Shown here: positions 9,339 through 17,943 of the stretch, in pieces
How the letters are laid out: each line of letters begins with the position of its first letter
Numbering within the stretch: position 1 is the first letter of the stretch
Origin: Jiangella mangrovi
Lineage (GTDB): Bacteria > Actinomycetota > Actinomycetes > Jiangellales > Jiangellaceae
Length of the DNA: 64,000 nucleotides
Assembly: GCF_014204975.1 (NCBI RefSeq)
Contig: NZ_JACHMM010000001.1
Span: 1,612,001 to 1,676,000, forward strand
Direction: 5' to 3'
Translations under genes and position numbers: made by a program
Notes under the pieces: model-generated
Told to the model about the DNA's origin: nothing
Seen by the model: the letters and a program-made list of their open reading frames with translations, nothing else
The model's database searches: none

Positions 9339-9859
9339 TCCCGGGACTGGACGTGCCGACCATCGCCGGTCCGATCAAGCAGGTGGCGCTCGTGGTCCGC
9401 GACCTCGACGCCTCGGTGCGCGCGTGGACCGAGCAGCTGGGTGTCGGCCCGTGGACGGCGTACGAGCTCGGCCCGGGCGTCCTGAAGGACATGACCTACC
9501 TGGGCGAGCCGGCCGAGTTCAGCATCCGGCACGCGCTGGCCTGGACCGACACCGTCCAGTTCGAGCTCGTGCAGCCGCTGTCCGGGCCGAGCATCTGGGC
9601 CGACCACCTGGCCGAGCACGGCGAGGGCCTGCACCACCTCGGCGTCTACGTCGACGACCACGCCGCCGCCGTCGAGCGCGTCCTGGCCGCCGGCTACCGG
9701 CCGCTGCAGAGCGCCCGCGGCTTCGGTGCCACCGGCGACGGCGCGTTCGCCTACTTCGACACCGACCACCCGCTGGCCGCCGTCCTGGAGCTGATCGAGG
9801 CACCGTCCGTGCGCCGCGAGCCGGCCTTCGTCTACCCCGTGAAGGAGACCACCTCGTGA
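9335..9859 (+). CDS. VOC-family (glyoxalase/dioxygenase-fold) protein
   Basis: This 174-residue protein has two vicinal-oxygen-chelate modules. The first begins QVALVVRDLDASVRAW; the second has LHHLGVYVDD, a typical metal-site strand, and ends ...LAAVLELIEAP with the second Glu. Proteins of this size include methylmalonyl-CoA epimerases, lactoylglutathione lyases and sugar-ketoacid epimerases or isomerases. It overlaps both neighbours by 4 bases, so it belongs to the sugar-acid operon. An epimerisation or isomerisation of a keto intermediate would fit the context, but this is inference. Confidence 0.8.
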   Translation: MIPGLDVPTIAGPIKQVALVVRDLDASVRAWTEQLGVGPWTAYELGPGVLKDMTYLGEPAEFSIRHALAWTDTVQFELVQPLSGPSIWADHLAEHGEGLHHLGVYVDDHAAAVERVLAAGYRPLQSARGFGATGDGAFAYFDTDHPLAAVLELIEAPSVRREPAFVYPVKETTS

Positions 9860-10980
9860 AGATCGAGGACATCGAGACGTTCACCGCGCACGACTGGCTG
9901 TTCGTCCGCGTCCACACCGACACCGGGCTGACCGGCGTCGGCGAGTCCACGTTCTTCATGTGGCCCGAGTCGGTCGAGGTCATCGTGAAGTCGTTCGCCG
10001 AGCGGCTGCGCGGCGAGGACCCGATGCGGGTCGAGCACCACTGGCTCGACCTCTACCGCGGCCGGTCCATGCGTGGCATGGAGGTCACCAGCGCGCTCAG
10101 CGCCATCGACCAGGCGCTCTGGGACATCCGCGGCAAGCACCTGCAGGCGCCGGTGTGGGAGCTGCTCGGCGGCCGGGTCCGCGACCGCGTCCGGGCCATG
10201 CTGGTGCTGCGCTACGGCACCGTCGACGAGGTCAACGCGGCTGCCGCCGCCGGGGTCGCCGAGGGGTACACCGCGCTCAAGGTGCTGCTGTTCCAGCCCG
10301 AGCACCACACCATGCCGCACGCCGCGCGCATCGCCGACCTCGTCGAGCGCGCGCACGCCGTCCGCGACACCGTCGGGCCCGAGGTCGACCTCGGCTTCGA
10401 GCTGCACCGCAACATGTCGCCGGGCGAGGCGATCGCGCTGATCCGCGAGCTCGAGGACACCCGGCCGCTGTTCGTCGAGGACCCGGTGCCGCCGGACAGC
10501 GTCCTGTCCTTCGGCGAGGTGTCGGCGAAGTCGCGGGTACCCATGGCGGCCGGCGAGCGCAACACCACCATCTGGGAGTTCCGCGAGTACATCGAGGCCG
10601 CGGGCGTGCACCACGTGCGCCCCGACATCGGCATCGCCGGCGGGTTCACGCACCTGCGCAAGATCTGCGCGCTGGCCGAGGCGCACCACGTCGGCGTCAT
10701 CCCGCACGCCGTGCCGTCCGGGCCGGTGGCGACGGCGGCGCACGTGCAGCTCGGCGCCGCGACGCCCAACTACGAGGTGCAGGAGCACCGCGACCAGACG
10801 GTGGCGCCGTGGTCGGCGGTCGTGAACCAGGTGGCGCAGATCGTCGACGGCTACTTCGTCGTCCCCGAGGTGCCCGGTCTCGGCATCGAGCTCGACGACG
10901 CCGGCCTGGCCGCGACCCCGACGTTCCCGCGCAAGCCCAAGACGCCCCGGCGGCCCGATGGCTCCGTCGCCTACCGCTGA
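9856..10980 (+). CDS. enolase-superfamily dehydratase, second subgroup (RspA/galactonate-dehydratase-like)
   Basis: This 374-residue mandelate-racemase-fold protein differs from the KxK enzymes at 6973 and 14156. The second barrel strand has ALKVLLFQPEHH instead of KxK. Metal-site motifs are visible as FELHRNMSPGEA, FVEDPVPPD and AAGERNTT, with late IPHAVPSGP. This pattern resembles the RspA/mannonate and galactonate dehydratase branches. The start is GTG 9856 with AAGGAG about 9 bases upstream, overlapping the VOC gene stop. Its presence beside another dehydratase suggests that the operon handles more than one acid sugar or stereoisomer. Confidence 0.82.
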   Translation: MKIEDIETFTAHDWLFVRVHTDTGLTGVGESTFFMWPESVEVIVKSFAERLRGEDPMRVEHHWLDLYRGRSMRGMEVTSALSAIDQALWDIRGKHLQAPVWELLGGRVRDRVRAMLVLRYGTVDEVNAAAAAGVAEGYTALKVLLFQPEHHTMPHAARIADLVERAHAVRDTVGPEVDLGFELHRNMSPGEAIALIRELEDTRPLFVEDPVPPDSVLSFGEVSAKSRVPMAAGERNTTIWEFREYIEAAGVHHVRPDIGIAGGFTHLRKICALAEAHHVGVIPHAVPSGPVATAAHVQLGAATPNYEVQEHRDQTVAPWSAVVNQVAQIVDGYFVVPEVPGLGIELDDAGLAATPTFPRKPKTPRRPDGSVAYR

Positions 10981-10990
10981 GGGCGGGGCG

Positions 10991-11854
10991 GTGCCGCCGT
11001 CCGAGGTCGTCGACGCGCACGCGCACGCCTGGCCGCGCTGGCCGTACCAGCCGCCGGTGCCCGACGACGCCACCCGCGGCAGCGTCGAGCACCTGCTGTT
11101 CGAGATGGACCAGAACGGGGTCGGCCGCGCGCTGGTCGTGGCGGCCGGCATCGACCGCAACACCGACAACAACGCGTACGTGGCGGCGGCGGTGCGGCGG
11201 TTTCCCGACCGCTTGGTGCACGCCGCCGACGTCGACTGCCGGTGGACGCCGGACTACCACCGGCCGGGCGCGGCGGACCGGCTGCGCGAGGCGGTCTCGC
11301 GGTACGGCGTGCGGGTGGTGACGCACTACCTGGCCAAGGAGAACGACGGCTGGCTGGTCGGCGACGAGGGCCGGGCGTTCTTCCGCACGGCGGCGTCGCT
11401 GGGGCTGGTGCTGAGCCTCGCCGCGGCGCCGCCCTGGCACGAGGATCTGCGGGTGGTGGCGCGCGAGAACCCGGCGCTGCCGATCGTCGTGCACCACCTG
11501 GGCAACGTCCTCAACTGGCCGGGCGGGGCCGACGAGGGGCTCCGGCTGGTGCTGCCCGGGCGCGACCTGCCGAACCTGTTCGTCAAGGTGTCCGGCTGGT
11601 ACTACGCCTCGTCCGAGCCGTGGGAGTATCCGCACGCCGCCCGGCTCGACGTCGCCCGCGCCTTCCACGACGAGTGGGGGCCGCACCGGCTGGTGTGGGC
11701 GTCGGACCACCCGGTGCACCGGCGGGCGCTGACCTACCGGCAGACGCTGGAGATCGTGCGGCGGCACTGCACGTTCATCGACCCCGCCGACCTGCCGGGC
11801 GTGCTCGGCGGCAACCTGGCGGCGCTGCTGCCGGCGAGGAGCTCTGTGGCATGA
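10991..11854 (+). CDS. amidohydrolase-2 family protein (possible sugar lactonase)
   Basis: This 287-residue TIM-barrel hydrolase has the metal-binding HxH of VVDAHAHAWP near its start, a later VVHHLGN with the second His pair, and WASDHPVHRR near residue 245 carrying the catalytic Asp. The family (COG3618-like) contains L-fucono- and L-rhamnono-lactone hydrolases, so opening a sugar lactone to the aldonate before dehydration is an attractive role here. GTG 10991 is chosen because GGGCGGGG precedes it; an in-frame ATG at 10958 would overlap the previous gene by 23 bases and lacks a ribosome site. The stop overlaps the next ATG by 4 bases. Confidence 0.8.
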   Translation: MPPSEVVDAHAHAWPRWPYQPPVPDDATRGSVEHLLFEMDQNGVGRALVVAAGIDRNTDNNAYVAAAVRRFPDRLVHAADVDCRWTPDYHRPGAADRLREAVSRYGVRVVTHYLAKENDGWLVGDEGRAFFRTAASLGLVLSLAAAPPWHEDLRVVARENPALPIVVHHLGNVLNWPGGADEGLRLVLPGRDLPNLFVKVSGWYYASSEPWEYPHAARLDVARAFHDEWGPHRLVWASDHPVHRRALTYRQTLEIVRRHCTFIDPADLPGVLGGNLAALLPARSSVA

Positions 11855-12942
11855 CCGAGACGTTGTCCGCCGACGGCGGCCCCGGTGCGCTGCGGGTCGG
11901 GATCGCCTGCAACCGGCGCACGCGCGACCTCACGGTGACGCCGTCGTCGCTGGAGAAGCTGCGCGGAGTGGCCGATGTCGTCTGGGCCGACTTCGAGGAC
12001 GACTCCAAGGGGTACACCGACCCGCCGCCGTACGATGCCGCTGCCGAGAAGCGGCTGGCCTCGTTCGCGGCGGATCTGGACGGCCTGGTCATCTCGAAGG
12101 GCTGCCCCAAGGTGACGCCGTCGGTGCTCGACGCTGCGCCACGGCTGAAGCTCGTCGGCGACCTGCAGGGCGACCGGTTCGGCCGGCGCGTCGACGTCGC
12201 GGCCGCCCGTTCCCGCGGCGTGCGGGCGGTCGACACCACGCACGGCTCGTCCGACCCCGTCGCCGAGTGGGCGCTCGGGCTGATCCTCAACGGGCTGCGC
12301 AACGCCGGATCGCTGTTCCGGCGGATGATCGCGGGCGAGGTGCTGTTCACCGACCGCATGGAGCTGCGCGCCGACCCCGCCTACCTGCGCGGCGAGCTGA
12401 CCGGCAAGACCGTCGGGCTGGTGGCATTCGGGCACATCGGGCGACGGCTGGTCGAGCTGCTGGCGCCGTTCCGGGTGAACGTGCTGGTGCACGACCCGTA
12501 CGCGCCGCGGGTGCTGGCCGACGTCTACGACCTCACGATGACCAGCCTGTCGCGGCTCTTCGAGCTGTCCGACGTGGTGGTCGTGCTCGCGCCGCTGACG
12601 TCGCAGACCCGCGGGATGATCGGGGCCGCTGAGCTGGGCGCCCTGAAGCCGGGCGCGGTGTTCGTCAATGTGTCGCGCGGCCCGGTCGTGTCCTCTGATG
12701 CGCTGCTCGAGCGGTTGCGGCGGGGCGACGTCGTCGGCTGCCTCGACGTGTTCGACCCGGAGCCCATTCCGGCCGACTCCGAACTGCGGACCCTGCCGAA
12801 CGTCTTCCTCACCCCGCACATCGCCGGCGTGACGGCCGAGTGCGGGCCGCGCTTCTTCGACCTCATGGTCGACGAGCTGCTGCGCTGCTTCGCCGGCCAC
12901 GAGACCCGCCACGACCTCGTGCCCCGCGAGGACCTCGGTTGA
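11851..12942 (+). CDS. D-isomer-specific 2-hydroxyacid dehydrogenase
   Basis: This 363-residue NAD(P)-dependent dehydrogenase is of the D-2-hydroxyacid family. The dinucleotide-binding segment VGLVAFGHIGRR lies near residue 190. Catalytic residues are visible as Arg in FVNVSRGP, Glu in DPEPIP and His in LTPHIAGVT. It interconverts a 2-keto acid and the D-2-hydroxy acid; in this operon a keto-deoxy acid, hydroxypyruvate or glyoxylate would be plausible substrates. The N-terminal domain is somewhat divergent (DFEDDSKGYTDPPPYD). It overlaps both neighbours by 4 bases. Confidence 0.85.
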   Translation: MTETLSADGGPGALRVGIACNRRTRDLTVTPSSLEKLRGVADVVWADFEDDSKGYTDPPPYDAAAEKRLASFAADLDGLVISKGCPKVTPSVLDAAPRLKLVGDLQGDRFGRRVDVAAARSRGVRAVDTTHGSSDPVAEWALGLILNGLRNAGSLFRRMIAGEVLFTDRMELRADPAYLRGELTGKTVGLVAFGHIGRRLVELLAPFRVNVLVHDPYAPRVLADVYDLTMTSLSRLFELSDVVVVLAPLTSQTRGMIGAAELGALKPGAVFVNVSRGPVVSSDALLERLRRGDVVGCLDVFDPEPIPADSELRTLPNVFLTPHIAGVTAECGPRFFDLMVDELLRCFAGHETRHDLVPREDLG

Positions 12943-13718
12943 CCGGTGGGGCCGCCGGCCGGTTCGCCGGGCGGACCGTCGTCGTCACCGGGGCCGGGAC
13001 GGGGCTCGGCGCGGCCATCGCGGTCCGGGCGGCCGCCGAGGGCGCCCGGGTCGGCGTGCACTACCGGCGGTCGTCGGCCGGCGCAGCGTCGACCGTACGG
13101 CGCATCTCGGATGCGGGCGGCTCGGCGGTGCTGCTGAAGGCGGACATCGCCCGCTGGGACGAGGTGACGGCGCTCGCGTCGGCCGCGTGGTCTGCGCTCG
13201 GGCGGGTGGACGTCCTGGTCAACAACGCCGGGACGCCCATCCCGGAGCAGCGCTCGTGGACCGAGCTGACGCCGTCGTCGCTGGACCGCGTCATCGACAC
13301 CGACCTCAAGGGCACGCTGATCTGCGTGCACGAGTTCGGCCGGCGCATGGTCGACCAGGGCGGCGGCGCGATCGTCAACGTCGGGTCGGCGGTCGTGGTG
13401 CGGGGCAGCGCCCGGGCACCGCAGTACGCGGCGGCGAAGGCCGGGCTGCTGGGCGTCACGAAGTCCTACGCGCACGCGCTGGCCCCGTCGGTCCGCGTCA
13501 ACCTGTTCGCGCCCGGCTTCGTCGCCACCCCGTCGACGCTGTCGCGCCCGGAATGGGCCGAGCGCGAGCCGACGCTGCTCGCGTCGACCCCGTTGGAGCG
13601 GGTGGCGACGGCGGAGGAGATGGCGGGGCTGGCGCTCTTCCTCGCCTCCGACGACGCCGCCCATCTGACCGGGACCTTCCTGGCGGCGGACGGCGGACTG
13701 AGCATGCTCGGCACCTGA
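12939..13718 (+). CDS. short-chain dehydrogenase/reductase
   Basis: This 259-residue SDR has the classical cofactor motif TGAGTGLG (about residues 17-24), VLVNNAGTP, a catalytic Ser in NVGSAVVV and YAAAK as the Tyr-xxx-Lys pair. The start is taken as TTG 12939, overlapping the upstream stop, with GAGGA about 6 bases before. It closes the plus-strand operon. SDRs act in non-phosphorylating fucose, rhamnose and pentose routes, either on the sugar or on the 2-keto-3-deoxy acid, which fits this locus but does not fix the step. Confidence 0.85.
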   Translation: MTGGAAGRFAGRTVVVTGAGTGLGAAIAVRAAAEGARVGVHYRRSSAGAASTVRRISDAGGSAVLLKADIARWDEVTALASAAWSALGRVDVLVNNAGTPIPEQRSWTELTPSSLDRVIDTDLKGTLICVHEFGRRMVDQGGGAIVNVGSAVVVRGSARAPQYAAAKAGLLGVTKSYAHALAPSVRVNLFAPGFVATPSTLSRPEWAEREPTLLASTPLERVATAEEMAGLALFLASDDAAHLTGTFLAADGGLSMLGT

Positions 13719-13760
13719 CGGCGGCAACTGTCCGACGCGCCTCGATCGCCACGCCGCCCG

Positions 13761-13837
13761 CGTTGATCTTGGAGAAACCGGGCCATCAATCGCCCGACAT
13801 ATCGCCCTTCAATTCCGCGCTTACTCCAAGATCAACG
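13761..13837. repeat. 14-bp perfect inverted repeat between operons
   Basis: CGTTGATCTTGGAG (13761-13774) and CTCCAAGATCAACG (13824-13837) are exact inverted copies 49 bases apart, in the gap after the SDR gene. No transposase or target duplication is visible. It could act as a long-loop terminator for the sugar operon or be a dispersed intergenic repeat. Confidence 0.7.
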
Positions 13838-13928
13838 AGGATTCGTGCGGCGAGAAGTGTCCGCCGCCCCTCCTACAGTGCGACCACGCCGCGCATCGAG
13901 GCGTGGCGCCGCAGGCAGGGGGCTCGCC

Positions 13929-14141
13929 ATGCAGCACAACATCATCATCATGCGCAACGCCATCGACCTGGCGAAGAGCGTTGCCGCGCGAGGCGACCTC
14001 AGCAAGCGCCGGCCGGTCCACGTCGAAACCCTCAGCAATGCGCAGGCCCTGCGCAGTCTGCAGGTCCAGGTCACCCAGCTGACCGATGCCCTCTCCGCCG
14101 CCGTCGCCGAACTGGAGGATCTGCGCCGCCTGAGCAGGTAG
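13929..14141 (+). CDS. small 70-residue protein of unknown function
   Basis: This is a short open frame with GC-rich third codon positions and AGGGGG about 8 bases before ATG 13929. A possible -10 TACAGT lies at 13874-13879. The C-terminal half (VQVTQLTDALSAAVAELEDL) has heptad spacing of hydrophobics and is likely a short coiled coil; the N-terminus begins with an unusual run MQHNIIIM. There is no signal or membrane segment. It sits alone between the SDR gene and the convergent dehydratase gene, whose stop lies 15 bases away. I do not recognise the family. Confidence 0.6.
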   Translation: MQHNIIIMRNAIDLAKSVAARGDLSKRRPVHVETLSNAQALRSLQVQVTQLTDALSAAVAELEDLRRLSR

Positions 14142-14155
14142 CGGTCCGGGAGGGG

Positions 14156-15250
14156 TCAGGCGATGCGGTGCGGCTCCAGGGCGTCCTCGTCGGGGTCGAG
14201 GCCGGCGCCGGGGACCTCGGGGACGGTGACGGTGCCGTCGGCGTTGAGCTCCGGCGTGTGCCGGTACACACGACCCGCCATGGCGTTGACCTCCTTCGGG
14301 TAGAACTCGAGGAGCGGCGCGTTCGGGATCGCGGCCAGCAGGTGCAGGTGCGCCTGCTGGTCGCCGTGGGGGCAGATGTCCAGCCCGTGCGCCTGCGCCA
14401 TCGCGGCCACCTTCATGAACTCCGTGACGCCGCCCATGTAGCGGACGTCGGGGTTGAGGATGGCGACGGCCTGGGTGGCGATGAGGTCGCGGAACCCGTG
14501 CTTGGTGTACTCGTTCTCGCCGGTCGCGAGCGGGATCGTCGTGTGGGCGGCGATCTTGCGGAAGCCCTCGTAGTCGTCGGGCTGGACGGCCTCCTCGAAC
14601 CAGTACGGCTCGTACGGCTCGGCCCGCCGCGCGAGCTGGATGGCCTCGTAATAGCGGTACGCGCAGTTCGCGTCGAGGAGGAGCTTGACGTCGGGACCGA
14701 CCGCTTCGCGGGCGGCGGCGATGCGGGTGACGTCCTCGTGGATGGGGACGGCGCCGATCTTCATCTTCACGGCGCGGGCACCCAGCGCGACGTACGACGA
14801 CAGCTCGTCCTGCAGCCCGCCGACGCCCTTGCCCTCGGTGTAGTAGCCGCCGGCGATGTAGATCGGGATGTCCTTGCGGTACCCGCCGAGCAGCGCGTAC
14901 AGCGGCAGCCCGGCGACCTTCGCCTTGATGTCCCACAGCGCGATGTCGATGGACGACAGCGCCCGGGTCTCGTTGCCGCGCCGGCCGGAGAGCTTCGGGC
15001 TCCACAGGTCGGCCCAGATGCGCTCGGTCATGAGGGCGTCGCGGCCGGGCAGCTGCGCCAGGAACGACGCCCGCAACTCGTTCTCGCCGGCGCGCGGCCG
15101 CCCGACGCCGTAGCCGGTGACGCCGGCGTCGGTCTCGACCTTGACGACGGTCATCTCCGACGTGGTGTACGTGTGCAGCCCGTTGGTGATCGGGACCTCG
15201 CGCTTCCACTCGTAGTCGGCGGTCGAGACGCGCGTGATGGTGACGCTCAT
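14156..15250 (-). CDS. enolase-superfamily sugar-acid dehydratase, paralogue of 6973-8076
   Basis: This 364-residue mandelate-racemase-group enzyme keeps all catalytic elements: KMKIG (Lys-x-Lys near 162), LDANCAY, WFEEAV, GENEYTKHG and CPHGDQQ. The close match in motif and spacing to the dehydratase at 6973-8076 points to gene duplication with possible change of stereospecificity. It is the last gene of the minus-strand operon FAH - ABM protein - aldehyde dehydrogenase - dehydratase, which begins at the GntR operator at 17845-17864. ATG 15250 is preceded by GAGGA. The substrate is probably an aldonate or uronate-derived acid. Confidence 0.88.
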   Translation of the reverse strand: MSVTITRVSTADYEWKREVPITNGLHTYTTSEMTVVKVETDAGVTGYGVGRPRAGENELRASFLAQLPGRDALMTERIWADLWSPKLSGRRGNETRALSSIDIALWDIKAKVAGLPLYALLGGYRKDIPIYIAGGYYTEGKGVGGLQDELSSYVALGARAVKMKIGAVPIHEDVTRIAAAREAVGPDVKLLLDANCAYRYYEAIQLARRAEPYEPYWFEEAVQPDDYEGFRKIAAHTTIPLATGENEYTKHGFRDLIATQAVAILNPDVRYMGGVTEFMKVAAMAQAHGLDICPHGDQQAHLHLLAAIPNAPLLEFYPKEVNAMAGRVYRHTPELNADGTVTVPEVPGAGLDPDEDALEPHRIA

Positions 15251-15266
15251 CGGTCCTCCTCGGTGC

Positions 15267-16673
15267 TCAGGCGCCGGCGGTGCCGACGACGATGCTGCGC
15301 AGGTTGGTGAACTCGCGGGCACCCGCCACGCCGAGCTCGCGGCCGTAGCCGCTCCGCTTCACGCCGCCGAACGGCATGCGGCTGTCCGAGGCGACGACGG
15401 CGTTGACGAACAGCGCGCCTGACGTGAGGCGCGCGCCCACCCGCAGCGCCCGCTCGGTGTCGCGCGACCACACGCTGGCGGCCAGCCCGTACCTCGTCCG
15501 GTTGGCCACCTCGACGGCGGCGTCGTCATCGGCGACGGCGACGACGGCGGCCACGGGGCCGAACGTCTCCTCCGTCATGACCGGCATCGACGGGGTCACG
15601 CCGGCCAGGACGGTGGGCGCGTACCAGCAGCCCGGCCCGTCCATGGGCGCCCCGCCCACCAGCACCCGGGCGCCGTCGGCCACGGAGCGGCGGACCTGGG
15701 CGTCCAGGGTGTCGACGAGGTCGGCCCGGGCGAGCGGCCCGATCTGCGTCGCCGGGTCGGCGGGGTCGCCGACCACCAGCGCCGCGGTGGCCGCGGCGAG
15801 CGCCGCCGCGAACTCCGCGGCCAGGCTCTCGTGCACGACGAACCGCTTCGCCGACAGGCAGCTCTGCCCGCCGTTGAGGTAGCGGGAGGCGACGGCCCGG
15901 GTCACGACGGTGTCGAGGTCGGCGTCGTCGAGCACGACGAACGGGTCGGACCCGCCCAGCTCGAGCACGCTCTTCTTGATCGCCGCTCCGGCCGCCGAGG
16001 CGACGGCGGAGCCGGCCCGTTCGCTGCCGGTGAGCGTGACGGCGGCGACGCGGTCGTCGGCGACCAGCTCGGCCACGACCGCCGGGACGTCGGACTCGGC
16101 CAGCACCAGCGCGCCGAACAGCCCCTGGGCCAGCCCGGCGTCGAGGAACAGCCGCTCCAGCGCGAGCGCGCAGCCCGTGACGTTGGGCGAGTGCTTCAGC
16201 AGGACGGCGTTGCCGGCCACCAGCGCCGGCGCCACGACCCGCAGCACCTGCCAGAACGGGAAGTTCCACGGCATGACGGCGAGCAGCACACCCAGCGGCT
16301 CGTACCGGGTCCAGGCCCGGGCGCCGGGACCGCCGACACCGTCGACGAACTCGTCGGCCAGCGCCGCCGGGCCGTGCTCGGCGTAGTAGTCGCAGGCGGT
16401 GGCACACTTGGCCACCTCGGCCATGGCCTCGCCGATGGGCTTGCCCATCTCGGCGACCGCCAGCTCGGCCAGGCTCTTCTGGTCGCGGCGCAGCGCCTCG
16501 CCGAGGGTGGCGACCATGCGGGCCCGGTCGTGGCGGTCGGCCCGGGCCCACTCGGCCTGCGCCCGGACGGCGCGATCCAGCAGGTCGTGCGCCGTCCGGG
16601 GATCCATGACGGGGTACGACGAGAGCTCCGTCCCCGTGGCGGGATCGACGGTCGTGAGGAAACCCTGGCTCAT
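15267..16673 (-). CDS. NAD(P)-dependent aldehyde dehydrogenase (semialdehyde type)
   Basis: This 468-residue aldehyde dehydrogenase has PWNFPFWQ in the cofactor region, LELGGSDPF with the general-base Glu (about residue 245) and [11 protein letters not shown] with the nucleophilic Cys (about residue 280). It resembles succinate- and 2-oxoglutarate-semialdehyde dehydrogenases. With an aldonate dehydratase and a FAH-family enzyme in the same operon, oxidation of 2-oxoglutarate semialdehyde in a Weimberg-type pentose route is a reasonable guess; lactaldehyde or another short aldehyde is the alternative. ATG 16673 is used; an in-frame GTG lies 9 bases upstream. It is encoded between the ABM protein and the dehydratase. 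Confidence 0.87.
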   Translation of the reverse strand: MSQGFLTTVDPATGTELSSYPVMDPRTAHDLLDRAVRAQAEWARADRHDRARMVATLGEALRRDQKSLAELAVAEMGKPIGEAMAEVAKCATACDYYAEHGPAALADEFVDGVGGPGARAWTRYEPLGVLLAVMPWNFPFWQVLRVVAPALVAGNAVLLKHSPNVTGCALALERLFLDAGLAQGLFGALVLAESDVPAVVAELVADDRVAAVTLTGSERAGSAVASAAGAAIKKSVLELGGSDPFVVLDDADLDTVVTRAVASRYLNGGQSCLSAKRFVVHESLAAEFAAALAAATAALVVGDPADPATQIGPLARADLVDTLDAQVRRSVADGARVLVGGAPMDGPGCWYAPTVLAGVTPSMPVMTEETFGPVAAVVAVADDDAAVEVANRTRYGLAASVWSRDTERALRVGARLTSGALFVNAVVASDSRMPFGGVKRSGYGRELGVAGAREFTNLRSIVVGTAGA

Positions 16674-16682
16674 GGAGCCCAC

Positions 16683-16976
16683 TCAGACGTCGATGGTCTC
16701 GTAGGTCTTGACCTCGCGGGCCTCGAGGTACTCGATGATGTAGCCGAACACGTGCTTCTGGAAGTGCTCCGACGCCTTGTGCGCCTCGTACCCGTCGGCG
16801 TCGGCGTACTGCTCGTACAGGAAGAACGTGGTGGGGTCGTCGGGCGACACCTGCGCCTGGTAGTACAGGCACGCGTCCTCGGCGCGGGACAGCGGCGTCA
16901 TGGTCTCGATGACCTCGCGGACGCGGCCCTCCTCGCCGGGCTTGGCCTTCCAGACGGCGGCGACGACGAATGCCAT
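16683..16976 (-). CDS. small ABM-domain protein (antibiotic biosynthesis monooxygenase fold)
   Basis: This 97-residue ferredoxin-like alpha/beta protein has the signature of quinol monooxygenase/ABM proteins: an N-terminal strand VVAAVWKAKPGEE, CLYYQAQVSPDDPTTFFLYE in the middle, and HFQKHVFGYI near the end. These proteins act as dimers; many have no proven activity. It starts one base after the FAH gene stop and ends nine bases before the aldehyde dehydrogenase gene, so it is part of that operon. A sugar mutarotase-like role is conceivable because the same fold is used there, but there is no direct support. Confidence 0.78.
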   Translation of the reverse strand: MAFVVAAVWKAKPGEEGRVREVIETMTPLSRAEDACLYYQAQVSPDDPTTFFLYEQYADADGYEAHKASEHFQKHVFGYIIEYLEAREVKTYETIDV

Positions 16977-16977
16977 G

Positions 16978-17826
16978 TCAGTCCTTTCGGATGGGGCGGG
17001 GGCCCACGCGGTTGCGCAGCACCCCCACCGGTTCGGCTTCCAGCTCGATCACGTCACCGGGCTCGAGCCGGCGATCGAGTTCCAGCCCGGAGCCGCCCTT
17101 GGCGGTTCCGGAACCCAGCAGCTCCCCCGGGCGCAGCGTCAGCTCTTCGGAGGCGTAGGCGATGAGGTCGGCGAAGGTGTAGCGCATGTTGGCGGTGGTG
17201 TCGCGGCCCCACTCCTCGCCGTTGATGCGCACCGTGAGCCAGGTGTTGCCGGGGTCGATCTCGTCGGGCGTGACGATGCAGGGGCCCAGCACGTTGGAGC
17301 CGTCCCAGTCCTTCGCCTTGCCCGGGCCCATGCCGACCGGCAGCTCGCTGCGCTGGGCGTCGCGCGCCGACATGTCGTTCCAGAGCGTGTACCCGAAGAC
17401 GTGGTCCATCGCCGCGCCGGTCGTGATGTCCTTGCCCTGCCGGCCGATGATGACCGCCAGCTCGAGCTCGTGGTCCAGCTCGTCGGTGTACGCGGGCCAG
17501 GGGATCTCCTCCTCGGGCCCGATGACGGTGTCGGGCAGGCCCTTGTAGTAGGCCGGGACCTCGTACCACTCGCCGGGGATCTCGCGGCCGAGCCGGCCGA
17601 ACGCGTTGATGAGGTGGCCCTCGAAGGCCAGGAAGTCGCGGATGGTGCGTGGTCGCAGCGGCGCCCTGAGCACGGCGTCGGGGACCCGGCGGGTGGTCCC
17701 GTGCGGCGCTCCGGCCTCGATGAACGCCACCATGTCGCCGTCGAACCCGAGGTCGACGACGTCGTCGCCGTCGAGGTATCCGACCCGGGTGGCGCCGTCG
17801 GCTGCGTACGTCACGTACCGAGTCAT
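16978..17826 (-). CDS. fumarylacetoacetate-hydrolase (FAH) family enzyme
   Basis: This 282-residue FAH-fold enzyme carries the acidic metal site (HELELAVIIG, about residues 125-135) and FGYTLWNDMSARDAQ, which are diagnostic. Sugar-pathway members either cleave 2,4-diketo-3-deoxy acids (fucose/rhamnose routes) or dehydrate 2-keto-3-deoxy-pentonates to 2-oxoglutarate semialdehyde. The downstream aldehyde dehydrogenase favours the second reading; the SDR and lactonase-like genes across the locus favour the first. It is the first gene of the minus-strand operon, and its start lies 18 bases from the palindrome at 17845-17864. Confidence 0.87.
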   Translation of the reverse strand: MTRYVTYAADGATRVGYLDGDDVVDLGFDGDMVAFIEAGAPHGTTRRVPDAVLRAPLRPRTIRDFLAFEGHLINAFGRLGREIPGEWYEVPAYYKGLPDTVIGPEEEIPWPAYTDELDHELELAVIIGRQGKDITTGAAMDHVFGYTLWNDMSARDAQRSELPVGMGPGKAKDWDGSNVLGPCIVTPDEIDPGNTWLTVRINGEEWGRDTTANMRYTFADLIAYASEELTLRPGELLGSGTAKGGSGLELDRRLEPGDVIELEAEPVGVLRNRVGPRPIRKD

Positions 17827-17844
17827 CCGCGCGGCCTCCCAACC

Positions 17845-17864
17845 ATTGATTATCGATAATCAAT
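17845..17864. promoter_or_regulatory. 20-bp perfect palindromic operator of the FAH operon
   Basis: ATTGATTATCGATAATCAAT is a perfect 20-bp palindrome between the FAH gene and the MBL-GntR operon. On the minus strand a consensus TTGACA (17887 to 17882) stands just upstream, so the palindrome occupies the -10/start region. Eighteen bases are identical to the site at the 3.7-kb promoter. Confidence 0.85.
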
Positions 17865-17943
17865 CATTGCGAGCGGTTCTTTGTCAAGCACGAACGGTTG
17901 TGTCGACCAACCGTTGCGACCGGCCCGGATACCGCTTCCCCGC

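Noticed and set aside
17845-17864. 20-bp palindrome considered as a recombination or mobile-element end
   Set aside because: Repeated copies stand at promoters beside a GntR gene; there is no integrase or transposase and no target duplication.
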